A stretch of DNA of 18,764 bases from CAZMOK01 sp964567785 (GTDB lineage: Bacteria; Bacteroidota; Bacteroidia; Bacteroidales; JAGOPY01). The notes beneath the pieces were generated by a model, which was not told where the DNA came from, did no database searches, and saw only the letters and a list, made by a program, of their open reading frames with translations. The position numbers and the translations under genes were made by a program. The stretch lies in the NCBI GenBank assembly GCA_964567785.1, contig CAZMOK010000056.1, forward strand, positions 1-18,764. Reading direction: 5' to 3'. Positions 1 through 7,241 of this stretch are shown in pieces (the first letter of the stretch is position 1; each line of letters starts with the position of its first letter).

Positions 1-21
1 GCACAAGATTAAGATATGATA

Positions 22-55
22 TGTTCATTGTTCATTGTTCATTGTTCATTGTTCA
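22..55. repeat. Heptanucleotide tandem array, unit TGTTCAT (about 5 copies)
   Basis: Four perfect copies of TGTTCAT (22-28, 29-35, 36-42, 43-49) are followed by a partial copy (50-55). On the minus strand the unit reads ATGAACA and contains TGA. Because the period is 7, three units put a stop into every minus-strand frame, while the plus strand has none. The upstream minus-strand gene runs into the array: its last four codons (Asn-Asn-Glu-Gln) and its TGA stop at 41-39 are made of repeat. Two other arrays with the same period but different units occur at 7214-7241 and 18696-18751. Confidence 0.95.
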
Positions 56-809
56 ATTCCCTATACTGCCTGTACCTTTCGATGATCAGCCGGTAGATCT
101 CATAATCAGTCAGGGATAGAATGTATTGAGGGTCAAAATCGCAAAACCGGAGGAAATCATCAATTTCGTCCTCTTCGATGCCTGTTGCCCTGATGATGAG
201 TTCATCGGTGTATTTGCTCCTTGCCCTTTTCCGCACCTGATCCTCCTCCAGAAGCTGGTAGTATTTTCTCCGGTTCTTTTCACGTTTGCTGAAATTGTAA
301 TACAGGAAAGATATAGGACTCCTTAACGCGAACAATGGATTCTGTAAATAATTGGTATCCCGCAGGCTCGGCACCCCCAACGGCTTCACATGCGGAAGAC
401 CGGGAATGTGATAAGTTTCATCTTCAAGCCTAATTTCTGCAAACCGCTTCTTGAATTTTTCATAGGTATTAAGCTCATAGATCACCACCTCGGGAAGCAT
501 ATAGGCCCTGGGAACAAGGTTCACAACAAAAGCAGTGTCAGCAGAGACACTATCGACTACCGCGAGGTCGAACTGATAGCCCATTGCAGAAATAAAAAGG
601 GTGTCCCCTTTTGTGGCGGGGATTGTGAATATTCCCAGCGAATCGGAGATAGTGCCAGACAACACTGCCCTGTTTATTACATGTGCATAAGAAACACCCC
701 GTTCATTGTATTTATCATAAACACGTCCGGTAAGGAATGCCGTTGCATCCTGGGAAAAACCCGGGGTAATGAAAACGGCCAGGAATATGCACAGAAATAT
801 TTTCTTCAC
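39..809 (-). CDS. Secreted carboxypeptidase-regulatory-like domain protein
   Basis: This 256-residue exported protein has a signal peptide at about 1-20 (lysines, then a hydrophobic stretch ending GFSQ). Residues about 25-98 form a beta-sandwich of the CarboxypepD_reg-like type (TGRVYD, then the GISYAHV-like strand, SGTISDSLGIF, and a final FISAMGYQ), as found in TonB-linked and other Bacteroidota envelope proteins. The remaining ~150 residues are charged and likely helical, with an FYNFSKREKNRRKYY-like basic stretch and no motif I recognise. The start is GTG at 809-807: the next Met is residue 76, after the signal peptide and half of the domain, so an ATG start would remove both. No good Shine-Dalgarno is visible. 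The C-terminus is encoded inside a heptamer array. A scaffold or adhesion role in the envelope is only a guess from the domain; no enzyme activity is implied. Confidence 0.85.
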   Translation of the reverse strand: MKKIFLCIFLAVFITPGFSQDATAFLTGRVYDKYNERGVSYAHVINRAVLSGTISDSLGIFTIPATKGDTLFISAMGYQFDLAVVDSVSADTAFVVNLVPRAYMLPEVVIYELNTYEKFKKRFAEIRLEDETYHIPGLPHVKPLGVPSLRDTNYLQNPLFALRSPISFLYYNFSKREKNRRKYYQLLEEDQVRKRARSKYTDELIIRATGIEEDEIDDFLRFCDFDPQYILSLTDYEIYRLIIERYRQYRELNNEQ

Positions 810-822
810 CTGCTCGAAAAAG

Positions 823-830
823 CAAAAATA
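823..830 (-). promoter_or_regulatory. Candidate -7 element (TATTTTTG) for the carboxypeptidase-regulatory-like gene
   Basis: The minus strand reads TATTTTTG, a full match to the Bacteroidota TAnnTTTG consensus, ending 13 bases before the GTG start. That would give a leader of only about 8 bases. No TTTG -33 box is visible at the usual 19-base spacing, and a 6-base match of this kind is not rare by chance. Confidence 0.4.
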
Positions 831-923
831 GATTTAGGCCATGTAAACCGGCCTGCAGAGCCGTTAAAAATTGTTAAAGGGACATTAAAAAAGTTCTGTC
901 CGTGCCATAATTTCAACCCGCGA

Positions 924-2132
924 TCAAATAATGCCTACCTTCTTCAGGCATTTTTCCATGATCTCCCAGGTCCTTTCGATGTCATGGTCGAGGCCCACAG
1001 AAAACCTTGTAAGACCTTCAGAAAGCCCCATTTCACGCTGTATCTCCTCAGGAACTTCAGAAGAAGTGCTTTTTCCTGAATTGCTGAAAAGTGTTTTGAA
1101 ATACCCAAGGCTCACTGCGAGGTAGCCAACCCCTTCCAATTCCATTGTTTCCATCAGCTTATTTGCAGTATCAACATCTTTCAGGTCTATGGCCACCATA
1201 CCTCCGAATCCATAGTCAGGATTCATCAGTGATTTCATCAGTTCGTGTTCAGGATGCTTCTCCAGTCCCGGGTATTTTACATCTACGCCTACTTTTTCAA
1301 GTTTTTGGGCAATATAAAGTGCATTGCTGCCATGCTTCTGCATCCTTATATGCAGCGTGTGCAGGTTTTTAAGGATACTGGATGATCTCAGTGGGTCGAG
1401 CACGGGCCCGAGCAGCATGGCCGTCCCGGTATTAACATCACTGATAGCATTGATGAAATCGTTATCAGCACATATTGCCCCTGCAACGCAATCATTTTTA
1501 CCATTCACAAACTTGGTCATGCTGTAAAGTACCATGTCGGCTCCCAGTTGCGCCGGGGCCAGGATAAGCGGTGAGAATGTATTGTCGACAAGAAGTTTGA
1601 TCCCTTTCGGTTTTGCTATCTCAGCAAGCTTCGGTATGTCGGAAACCTGTAAAAGAGGATTTGTGACACTTTCAGTGTAGATCAGCTTCGTGTTCGGTTT
1701 TATCTCGGCTTTCACAGATTCCAGGTCGGTGATATTGACAAAGGATACTTCAATGTTGAACTTGGGCAGGTAATTTTTAAGAAAAGCAAACGTACCGCCA
1801 TAGGTTGTAACGCTGGTAATGATATGATCGCCAGAATTGCATAGCTGCAGGATGGCTGTGGTTATGGCGGCCATGCCCGAAGCAGTCACCCAGGCCCCTT
1901 CAGTCCCTTCCATCGCCGCGAGGGCATCGGCAAGATATTTATTACTGGGATTCCAGTGCCTTGAATACAGGAAGCAACCCTCGGCTTCACCATGGAATGT
2001 ATCGACCATCGTGTCGGCCTCCATGAAAGTATAGGTAGAAGAGTCAGTAATTGAAGGATTGACACCTCCGAACTCTCCGAATTGTTTCAGGTCGAATAAC
2101 CTGGTAGTGGGATCAAATTTTGGTTTTGCCAT
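924..2132 (-). CDS. PLP-dependent Cys/Met metabolism enzyme (gamma-lyase / sulfhydrylase family)
   Basis: This 402-residue protein is the usual full length for fold-type I gamma-family enzymes (methionine gamma-lyase, cystathionine gamma-lyase or synthase, O-acylhomoserine sulfhydrylase). Visible signatures are YSRHWNPS (Tyr57 and Arg59, phosphate contacts from the neighbouring subunit), TASGMAAI (84-90), Tyr111 stacking on PLP, VDNTFSP (Asp183) and SMTKFVNGKND with the Schiff-base lysine at 207. The reaction would be PLP-dependent elimination or replacement at the gamma carbon of a sulfur amino acid, in the cytosol. The position of the Cys diagnostic of classical methionine gamma-lyase (YGCTF) is Gly113 here (YGGTF), so the exact substrate is open. 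The start ATG is preceded by an A-rich leader without Shine-Dalgarno and by a good -7 element. It stands alone on its strand and is divergent from the envelope cluster. Confidence 0.9.
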   Translation of the reverse strand: MAKPKFDPTTRLFDLKQFGEFGGVNPSITDSSTYTFMEADTMVDTFHGEAEGCFLYSRHWNPSNKYLADALAAMEGTEGAWVTASGMAAITTAILQLCNSGDHIITSVTTYGGTFAFLKNYLPKFNIEVSFVNITDLESVKAEIKPNTKLIYTESVTNPLLQVSDIPKLAEIAKPKGIKLLVDNTFSPLILAPAQLGADMVLYSMTKFVNGKNDCVAGAICADNDFINAISDVNTGTAMLLGPVLDPLRSSSILKNLHTLHIRMQKHGSNALYIAQKLEKVGVDVKYPGLEKHPEHELMKSLMNPDYGFGGMVAIDLKDVDTANKLMETMELEGVGYLAVSLGYFKTLFSNSGKSTSSEVPEEIQREMGLSEGLTRFSVGLDHDIERTWEIMEKCLKKVGII

Positions 2133-2154
2133 AATCTGGTTTATTTTTTTTTGC

Positions 2155-2162
2155 CAAAGTTA
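2155..2162 (-). promoter_or_regulatory. Candidate -7 element (TAACTTTG) for the gamma-family PLP enzyme
   Basis: The minus strand reads TAACTTTG, a full TAnnTTTG match ending 22 bases before the ATG. The same octamer sits in front of uvrA. I see no clear TTTG -33 box upstream. Its place in the 184-base divergent gap with a plus-strand counterpart at 2266-2273 supports a promoter role. Confidence 0.5.
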
Positions 2163-2265
2163 GAGAATAAGTCAGAATTTTCGGGCTTTAAGATATCGAT
2201 TTTCTTGTTAGCAATTCATATAAAAAGTATTCCCTGATAATACCCCCCGAAGCGATAATTTTAAA

Positions 2266-2273
2266 TACTTTTG
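2266..2273 (+). promoter_or_regulatory. Candidate -7 element (TACTTTTG) for the envelope gene cluster
   Basis: TACTTTTG fits TAnnTTTG and lies 43 bases before the ATG of the lipoprotein gene, predicting a leader of about 37 bases. It is the only such match in the divergent region facing the cluster and would drive all four genes, unless the hairpin at 3566-3592 splits the unit. No -33 TTTG is seen at about 19 bases. Confidence 0.5.
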
Positions 2274-2316
2274 TCCGTTAATTACAGTGTATTACTAACT
2301 CTAAAGACGTTAAACC

Positions 2317-2961
2317 ATGACCAAAAAAATTCATCTGTTGTTGATCCTGATGATGGCTGTTGCACTGGCACTTTCATTGCCGGGCTGCAAAAGCCAGAAA
2401 AAACTGGCAAGGGAAAAGGCAGAAGCTGAATACGCTGCTATGGTCGATAAAGCCAAACAGGACCTTCAGTCATTCATTGATGGCTCTTCCACTCTTCCAC
2501 TCGATGCAAAAGAAAACAGGCTCGAAGAAATAAAAAGCCAGAACATCGACGACCCCGGCATCGATGATCTCATCAGCCGGGCCGAAGAAGTTCTTGAAGA
2601 AGAGAGATCGGAACTCATTAAAAAACAACTGGAAGAAAAAAGAAAGGCCGAGGAAGAGGCCAAACGAAAAGAAAACATGAATGTGATGCTGGAAGACTAT
2701 TTCTCTTCGGTATCAAAAGCACAGTCGACATCAGAGGCAAACCTCTTTGTTAACGAAGCCCTTCAGCTTTTTTCTTCTCCTGATGCACCTGTGCTCATCA
2801 TTATATCCAAAACCATGGATGCCGTTGATTATGACAGGCCAACCACGATCCTGAATTACCTCAACTACCTCAAAGACACGGGTAACAATATCAACAGGAT
2901 ATATAATGTTAAGTACAACGATTCCGGAAAGATCACTGAATTAGAACTTATTAAAAAGTAA
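2317..2961 (+). CDS. Coiled-coil lipoprotein, first gene of the envelope cluster
   Basis: This 214-residue protein begins with a lipoprotein signal peptide: basic start, hydrophobic core, then LPGC with the lipidated Cys at 24. The mature part starts with a Lys/Glu/Ala-rich region. Residues about 83-122 are strongly charged with heptad-like spacing, most likely a coiled coil or long single helix. Residues about 123-214 form a small alpha+beta domain with SEAN (139-142), LQLF (149-152), DYDRPTT (171-177), YLNYL (181-185) and a final strand ELELIKK. That domain aligns by eye with the next gene and more distantly with the two after it. I do not recognise a named family. The lipid anchor places it in the inner or outer membrane with the domain in the periplasm. 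It stops 5 bases before the next ATG, so the two are surely co-transcribed. Confidence 0.85.
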   Translation: MTKKIHLLLILMMAVALALSLPGCKSQKKLAREKAEAEYAAMVDKAKQDLQSFIDGSSTLPLDAKENRLEEIKSQNIDDPGIDDLISRAEEVLEEERSELIKKQLEEKRKAEEEAKRKENMNVMLEDYFSSVSKAQSTSEANLFVNEALQLFSSPDAPVLIIISKTMDAVDYDRPTTILNYLNYLKDTGNNINRIYNVKYNDSGKITELELIKK

Positions 2962-2966
2962 GAAAA

Positions 2967-3539
2967 ATGAAAGTCAAGATATTCCTCTTATCATTTATAG
3001 GTATACTCATTGGTTCAGGGTTGATGGCACAGGACCCGGTAAGCCCTGAGCGAAAGGCGGCAATCGACAGCCTCGCCCTTGAAAAGATCCGCGACCTCAG
3101 TAAATACATCAGCATAATCGGCAGCAAGGAAACTCCGTTCTCCGAAGCTAACCGGGTGATCGACAGAACCCTTGAACTGTTCGTTGAAGATGCCCGGATG
3201 GGGGTTTCATCACTTTACCGCGAAGACATCAAGTACTACCCGGTGAGAAAATACCTGGAAAGACTGATGGCGCTTAACTACGACCAGGTTACCATAAAAT
3301 GGTACGACATCCAGTATATCAGCGACCTCGAGCTTCAGCCCGACGGAAGGTATGTGGGCGTTATTACAATATACCAGCGTTTTGAAGGGACATCAGACGA
3401 CGGTTTGGTCTACAAGGACACAACGAAAAAAGATATCACTGTTTACGTTGAAAGAAAACAAACGCAGATCGGTGGGCGTCTCATCGACTTCTGGGATGTG
3501 CTCCTGGGTGATGTCAGGGTTACCGAAACAATGCGCTAA
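2967..3539 (+). CDS. Small secreted protein of the envelope cluster
   Basis: This 190-residue protein has a clear signal peptidase I signal (MKVKIFLLSF..., cleavage near LMAQ, residue 22). The mature part has a helical start, ETPFSEAN (55-62), LELF (69-72), a KYYPVRKYLERL segment (89-100), then alternating strands from about 107 to 175. That order (helices, then a curved sheet) suggests a cone-like NTF2-type fold, but this is inference from the pattern only. SEAN, the following helix and the YxxxxYL segment match the C-terminal domain of the preceding lipoprotein. ETP with the downstream strands matches the N-terminal part of the LRR protein. It has no anchor and no catalytic motif, and is probably periplasmic. 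It is followed by a strong hairpin before the next gene. Confidence 0.85.
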   Translation: MKVKIFLLSFIGILIGSGLMAQDPVSPERKAAIDSLALEKIRDLSKYISIIGSKETPFSEANRVIDRTLELFVEDARMGVSSLYREDIKYYPVRKYLERLMALNYDQVTIKWYDIQYISDLELQPDGRYVGVITIYQRFEGTSDDGLVYKDTTKKDITVYVERKQTQIGGRLIDFWDVLLGDVRVTETMR

Positions 3540-3565
3540 AGTTCATGTAAATATCACTCTCTAAT

Positions 3566-3592
3566 AAGGTTGATCCCGGTGATCAACCTTTT
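3566..3592 (+). terminator. Perfect 10-bp hairpin just before the next start codon
   Basis: AAGGTTGATC (3566-3575) pairs perfectly with GATCAACCTT (3581-3590) around the loop CCGGT, followed by TT-A-T. It fits a small intrinsic terminator or attenuator inside the cluster, although its T-run is short. The stem ends 8 bases before the ATG at 3599, where a ribosome would bind, so control of translation or RNA processing is as likely as termination. Confidence 0.6.
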
Positions 3593-3598
3593 ATCGTT

Positions 3599-4447
3599 AT
3601 GAATAAAGTTTTCTGGCTGAAAATACCTGCATTCCTTTTCCTGTTCCTTGCAGCGGCAATAGCACCGGCCCAGGTCGTTAACGAGTATCTTGGCGATGAG
3701 GCCGACCTTTATGCACAGACCAAGCAGGTAAACCAGTTCTTCAGACGCTTCAACGGCGAGGAGGACCAGAAAGGAGAAAGATATTATCCCAGCGACCGTG
3801 AATACCGGGGCAAAAAACTGAGGAAGAAATATCTCGAAATACTTTTTGATAACGAAAACCCTTTCATCACTGAAGACCTCAAGAACGACTTCACCGACCA
3901 TGTTCTTGATAACAGGAACCCGGTATTCCTGAATTTCCACGGCGGTAACTGGTTTGCCGAGGTAACCACAAAATTTGATTACCGTGGGATAGAAAGGTTC
4001 CTTACCCTTTTCCTCGAGCTGGAAGAGGATACGGTGGGGTCAAAATGGGTGATCACCAATGTATATTTTGAACCATTCAGCAAAGCCTTCATGGACCAGG
4101 ACTCCCTCAGGGTGAAAGGTCAGAAATTCCTTCACCCGCTAAGCCACGAGCTGGATTTCATGAACCTGGTAAGGGCTTTTAAAGACCAGAACAGCATTGA
4201 GCACTACCTTGCATGGAAATACGAGCCTGATTACCTGACCCTCTTTATCTATGAAGTAAAGCAGGGAAACCTTGTTTTCAAGACGATCTCGGATGTGAAG
4301 TTCCATTTCTTCCAGGTCGACAAATGGTACTTTGAACTTTCAGAGTTCAACAGGAAAGGATATAACAAAGGCTGGCTCATCTCTACACTGATGAAGATAA
4401 CAGATAAGGATAAAGATGTTTTGATGAAATTCATCTACCATGAATAA
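3599..4447 (+). CDS. Secreted protein of the envelope cluster, possibly two-domain
   Basis: This 282-residue protein has a signal peptide at 1-25 (hydrophobic core, cleavage near IAPAQ). The mature part seems to hold two related halves. Residues about 40-160 have a helix with KYLEILF, a charged linker, then strands including NWFAEVTTKFDYRG and GSKWVITNVYF. Residues about 175-282 have HELDFMNLVRAF and HYLAWKY helices, then strands LTLFIYEV and HFFQVDKWYFELSEF. Each half has the helix-then-sheet order seen in its neighbours, consistent with a duplicated NTF2-like domain; this is inference. Its end overlaps the start of the LRR gene by 8 bases (ATGAATAA), so translation of the two is probably coupled. 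No Shine-Dalgarno is present and the start sits right after a hairpin. Function is unknown. Confidence 0.85.
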   Translation: MNKVFWLKIPAFLFLFLAAAIAPAQVVNEYLGDEADLYAQTKQVNQFFRRFNGEEDQKGERYYPSDREYRGKKLRKKYLEILFDNENPFITEDLKNDFTDHVLDNRNPVFLNFHGGNWFAEVTTKFDYRGIERFLTLFLELEEDTVGSKWVITNVYFEPFSKAFMDQDSLRVKGQKFLHPLSHELDFMNLVRAFKDQNSIEHYLAWKYEPDYLTLFIYEVKQGNLVFKTISDVKFHFFQVDKWYFELSEFNRKGYNKGWLISTLMKITDKDKDVLMKFIYHE

Positions 4448-7133
4448 AACTTACAAACTTCTTCTCATTCTTATTGGTCTGACATTGCTTTCAGGCCCTG
4501 TTGCAGGTCAGGACCAGGATACCGCCAAAATAGCCGCCGACAGGATAGAAAACTATAAGGAACAGGTGAAAAGGCTGCTCAGTTTCTTTGAATTCTCCCT
4601 GAACACGCTCGGCGATCCGGAAACCCCGACAAGGGAAAAAGAGATCATCATAAACGACAGTTTTTTAAAGGCTTTCAGGGATGAAGAAGTGATGATTGAG
4701 GACGACCTCGACGAAAACCGGGAAATGGTCACCCATAAATCGGTCCAGGCTTACCTCAAGGATGTCGATTTTTTCTTCAAAGAGGTTGAATTAGATATCA
4801 AAACACAGGAGATACTCCCGCAGTTCAACGACCGCGGCGAACTTTACTTCAAGGTCATTGCCACAAGAAACCTCAAAGGGGTTACCATAGAGGGCGATTC
4901 AGTCCTTAACGACCGCCTCAGATATTTCGAGCTGAACCTTGACGAAAGCGATGAAATACTGAAAATAGTCAGTATATACACTACCAGGCTCAATGAGAGG
5001 GAAGAACTTGTAAATTGGTGGGAAGACCTTCCGTTGGCCTGGAAGGAGATATTTGGAAACGACACCTACCTAGTTGATTCCATTTCACTCAGCCAGGTTG
5101 AGTCGCTCGAAGATTCTGTTTTCGTGGTAATGCGCGACACCCTGGTTACTATCGAGATAGATACTTTCCTCGTCTTTGGCGCAGACACTCTTCGCATCAG
5201 GGAAACAGACACCCTTGAAACAACGATCCGGGACAGCATTCCCATCAATACAGACCTTGTATTCAACATCCTTCAGAAAATAATCGATATAAGATCGCTC
5301 GACCTGTCGGGCAACCTGAATATAAGATCCCTCAAACCCCTTCGCAAACTTACGAATCTCGAATCGCTGGATATATCGAATACCCTTATCGACGACCTGT
5401 TCCCGATCAGGAACCTTATCAGGATCGAACTGCTGGCAGCCTCCGGTACGGCGATCAACGATATTGAACCACTTGTTTATTCAACCAGGCTCAGAAACCT
5501 CGACATTAGCAACACCAGGGTAGGGTCCGTATCGGCCGTTTCAAACATGAGGGAGCTGGAAAGGCTTGATTTTTCGAACACACCGGTAGATTCACTTTTC
5601 CCGGCATCATCCCTCTCAGGGATGCGCGACCTGAGGTTTGAAAATTCGGGCATCGATGATCTCACTGCACTATCTGGGCTCTCAGAGCTTGAACTGCTCA
5701 ATTGCTCAGGAACGCAGGTGAATTCACTTGAGCCGGTAGGGTTCCTGGTCAGGATCGAAAGGCTTTATATTGAAAGAACAGGGATCGCGGACCTGTCACC
5801 TCTCGAAAACCTGGAAAACCTGAGAATACTTTATGCCGACGGAAGTGAGATCAAAAGCCTCAAAGGCCTCGAAGACCTTCCTGCCTTAAGGTATATTTAC
5901 TGCGATGGAACGGACATCGAAGCTGCCGAAGCCCAAAGGTTCATGTTTGCAAACGAGGATGTACTGGTCGTTTATGAATCTGAAACCCTCGGTAAATGGT
6001 GGCAGGGCCTTGATACCGAATGGAAAAATGTCTTCCGGAGCTACATCTCACTCGACTCTGTGCCAACCAAGGAACAACTTCACAAAATTACCCTCATCAA
6101 ATCGATCGATATATCAGGAAATGATAAGATCAAAGACATAACGCCTCTATCAAAGCTTACAACGCTTGTGAGCCTGTTGATGAACGATACTGAAATTTTC
6201 TCGCTTAAACCGTTACAGGATTTGGTAGACCTGGAAACGGTCAGTGCTGATAATACCCCGGTCGAAGATCTGTCGCCCTTATCTGACCTTCTCAACCTGA
6301 GGCAGCTCTCCTTAAAGAACACATTGATAACAACACTGGAAGAACTTGACGGGCTTACAAATCTAAGAAGGGTAAACATTGAAAATACAGGTGTGAAGGA
6401 CCTTCTTCCCCTCAAAACGAACCAGAGCTTACAGAAAGTCTATTGCGACGGGACCGGGCTCTATCAGGAAAATGTAACTGAACTGAGAGCAATTTTACCC
6501 GGTTGCCTGATTATCTACCAGACACCCGAACTGAAGGCCTGGTGGGGAAGCCTCAATGACACCTGGAAAGACGTGTTCATGGAAAAGACAGGTCTTAAAG
6601 AGAATCCCGGACGTGAGCAATTACAGCAGATTGGGAACCTTGAAGCCGTCTCGGTAGATAACCTCACTGAAATTGACTACCTGGATCCGCTAAAAAAACT
6701 CATCTATCTTGAAGACCTGAGCTTTTCAGGTTGCCAGGTAACAGATATAACTCCCCTGGAGGAGAACGGGAGACTCAAAAAACTAAATCTTTCGAATAAC
6801 CCTGTAGTGGACATCACTCCACTGGCCTCCCTCAAAGAGCTCACAGAACTGAACCTGAGCAACACCCCTGTTGACGAACTGGACCCGGTCAGCGGGCTTA
6901 TCAAGCTCCAGCACCTCAAATTCAGCGGCACGGAGGTTAAAAAGCTGGATCCACTTTCAGTTCTCCGGCTCCTGAAGGTGATCGAATGCTATAATACCCG
7001 CGTACGGAAGCTCGATCCCATCCTGAACCTTCCAAACCTGGAAATGCTGAAGTGCTATAACACAAGGATCTCCGACAGAAGGATCGAGGAATTCAAATCC
7101 CTGAACCCGGATTGCGAAGTGATCTATTATTAG
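4440..7133 (+). CDS. Secreted leucine-rich repeat protein with three WW-capped LRR modules
   Basis: This 897-residue protein has a signal peptide at 1-24 (ending VAGQ). Residues about 30-182 resemble the small neighbouring genes (DPETPTREKE, then VQAYLKDV, then GELYFKVIATRNLKG). The rest is internalin-like LRR with about 22-residue repeats of the type LxxLxLSNTxVxDLxPL. The LRR part is built from three modules. Each starts with a helical cap WWxxLxxxWKxxF (Trp193/194, 520/521 and 701/702) and the second and third modules end with a cap like CDGT...PGC-hydrophobic-IY. The first module has an extra Asp/Thr-rich insert at about 208-275. It ends right after the last cap, with no T9SS sorting domain, membrane segment or lipobox. 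A role in binding protein partners at the cell surface or periplasm is likely for LRRs; the partner is unknown. Its start overlaps the preceding gene. Confidence 0.88.
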   Translation: MNKTYKLLLILIGLTLLSGPVAGQDQDTAKIAADRIENYKEQVKRLLSFFEFSLNTLGDPETPTREKEIIINDSFLKAFRDEEVMIEDDLDENREMVTHKSVQAYLKDVDFFFKEVELDIKTQEILPQFNDRGELYFKVIATRNLKGVTIEGDSVLNDRLRYFELNLDESDEILKIVSIYTTRLNEREELVNWWEDLPLAWKEIFGNDTYLVDSISLSQVESLEDSVFVVMRDTLVTIEIDTFLVFGADTLRIRETDTLETTIRDSIPINTDLVFNILQKIIDIRSLDLSGNLNIRSLKPLRKLTNLESLDISNTLIDDLFPIRNLIRIELLAASGTAINDIEPLVYSTRLRNLDISNTRVGSVSAVSNMRELERLDFSNTPVDSLFPASSLSGMRDLRFENSGIDDLTALSGLSELELLNCSGTQVNSLEPVGFLVRIERLYIERTGIADLSPLENLENLRILYADGSEIKSLKGLEDLPALRYIYCDGTDIEAAEAQRFMFANEDVLVVYESETLGKWWQGLDTEWKNVFRSYISLDSVPTKEQLHKITLIKSIDISGNDKIKDITPLSKLTTLVSLLMNDTEIFSLKPLQDLVDLETVSADNTPVEDLSPLSDLLNLRQLSLKNTLITTLEELDGLTNLRRVNIENTGVKDLLPLKTNQSLQKVYCDGTGLYQENVTELRAILPGCLIIYQTPELKAWWGSLNDTWKDVFMEKTGLKENPGREQLQQIGNLEAVSVDNLTEIDYLDPLKKLIYLEDLSFSGCQVTDITPLEENGRLKKLNLSNNPVVDITPLASLKELTELNLSNTPVDELDPVSGLIKLQHLKFSGTEVKKLDPLSVLRLLKVIECYNTRVRKLDPILNLPNLEMLKCYNTRISDRRIEEFKSLNPDCEVIYY

Positions 7134-7181
7134 ACCCTTTTTACTTCTTCCACACCCCCGATTACAAAATTTATTTCAATA

Positions 7182-7207
7182 CCTTAATCAAAGCAATTCT
7201 GATTAGG
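7182..7207. terminator. Weak stem-loop between convergent genes
   Basis: CCTTAATCA (7182-7190) can pair with TGATTAGG (7200-7207) with one bulged T and a 9-base loop. It lies in the 104-base gap between the LRR gene and the convergent SDR gene, where a shared terminator is expected. The stem is AT-rich and lacks a clean T-run on either side, so support is modest. Confidence 0.3.
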
Positions 7208-7213
7208 TAATCT

Positions 7214-7241
7214 TATTTACTACCTACTATTTACTATTTAC
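7214..7241. repeat. Heptanucleotide tandem array, unit TATTTAC (4 copies)
   Basis: The copies are TATTTAC (7214-7220), TACCTAC (7221-7227, two changes), TATTTAC (7228-7234) and TATTTAC (7235-7241). On the minus strand the unit reads GTAAATA, with TAA and, across the junction, TAG. The SDR gene's TAA stop (7240-7238) is part of the first unit on its side. The plus strand has no stop in any frame. The array has the same length, period and strand polarity as the other two, but an unrelated unit. Confidence 0.85.

Noticed and set aside
849..863. CGGC-ctgcaga-GCCG stem-loop between the first two genes
   Set aside because: The stem is only 4 bp and there is no T-run on the minus strand where the upstream gene would need a terminator.
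390..1079. Plus-strand ORF of 229 codons across two minus-strand genes
   Set aside because: It spans the antisense of the secreted protein, the gap and the 3' end of the PLP enzyme, and its translation is Cys- and His-rich low-quality sequence with no motif.
3554..3940. Minus-strand ORF of 128 codons opposite the third cluster gene
   Set aside because: It overlaps a gene with a clear signal peptide and conserved pattern; the antisense product has no recognisable domain and looks like a shadow of the plus-strand codon bias.
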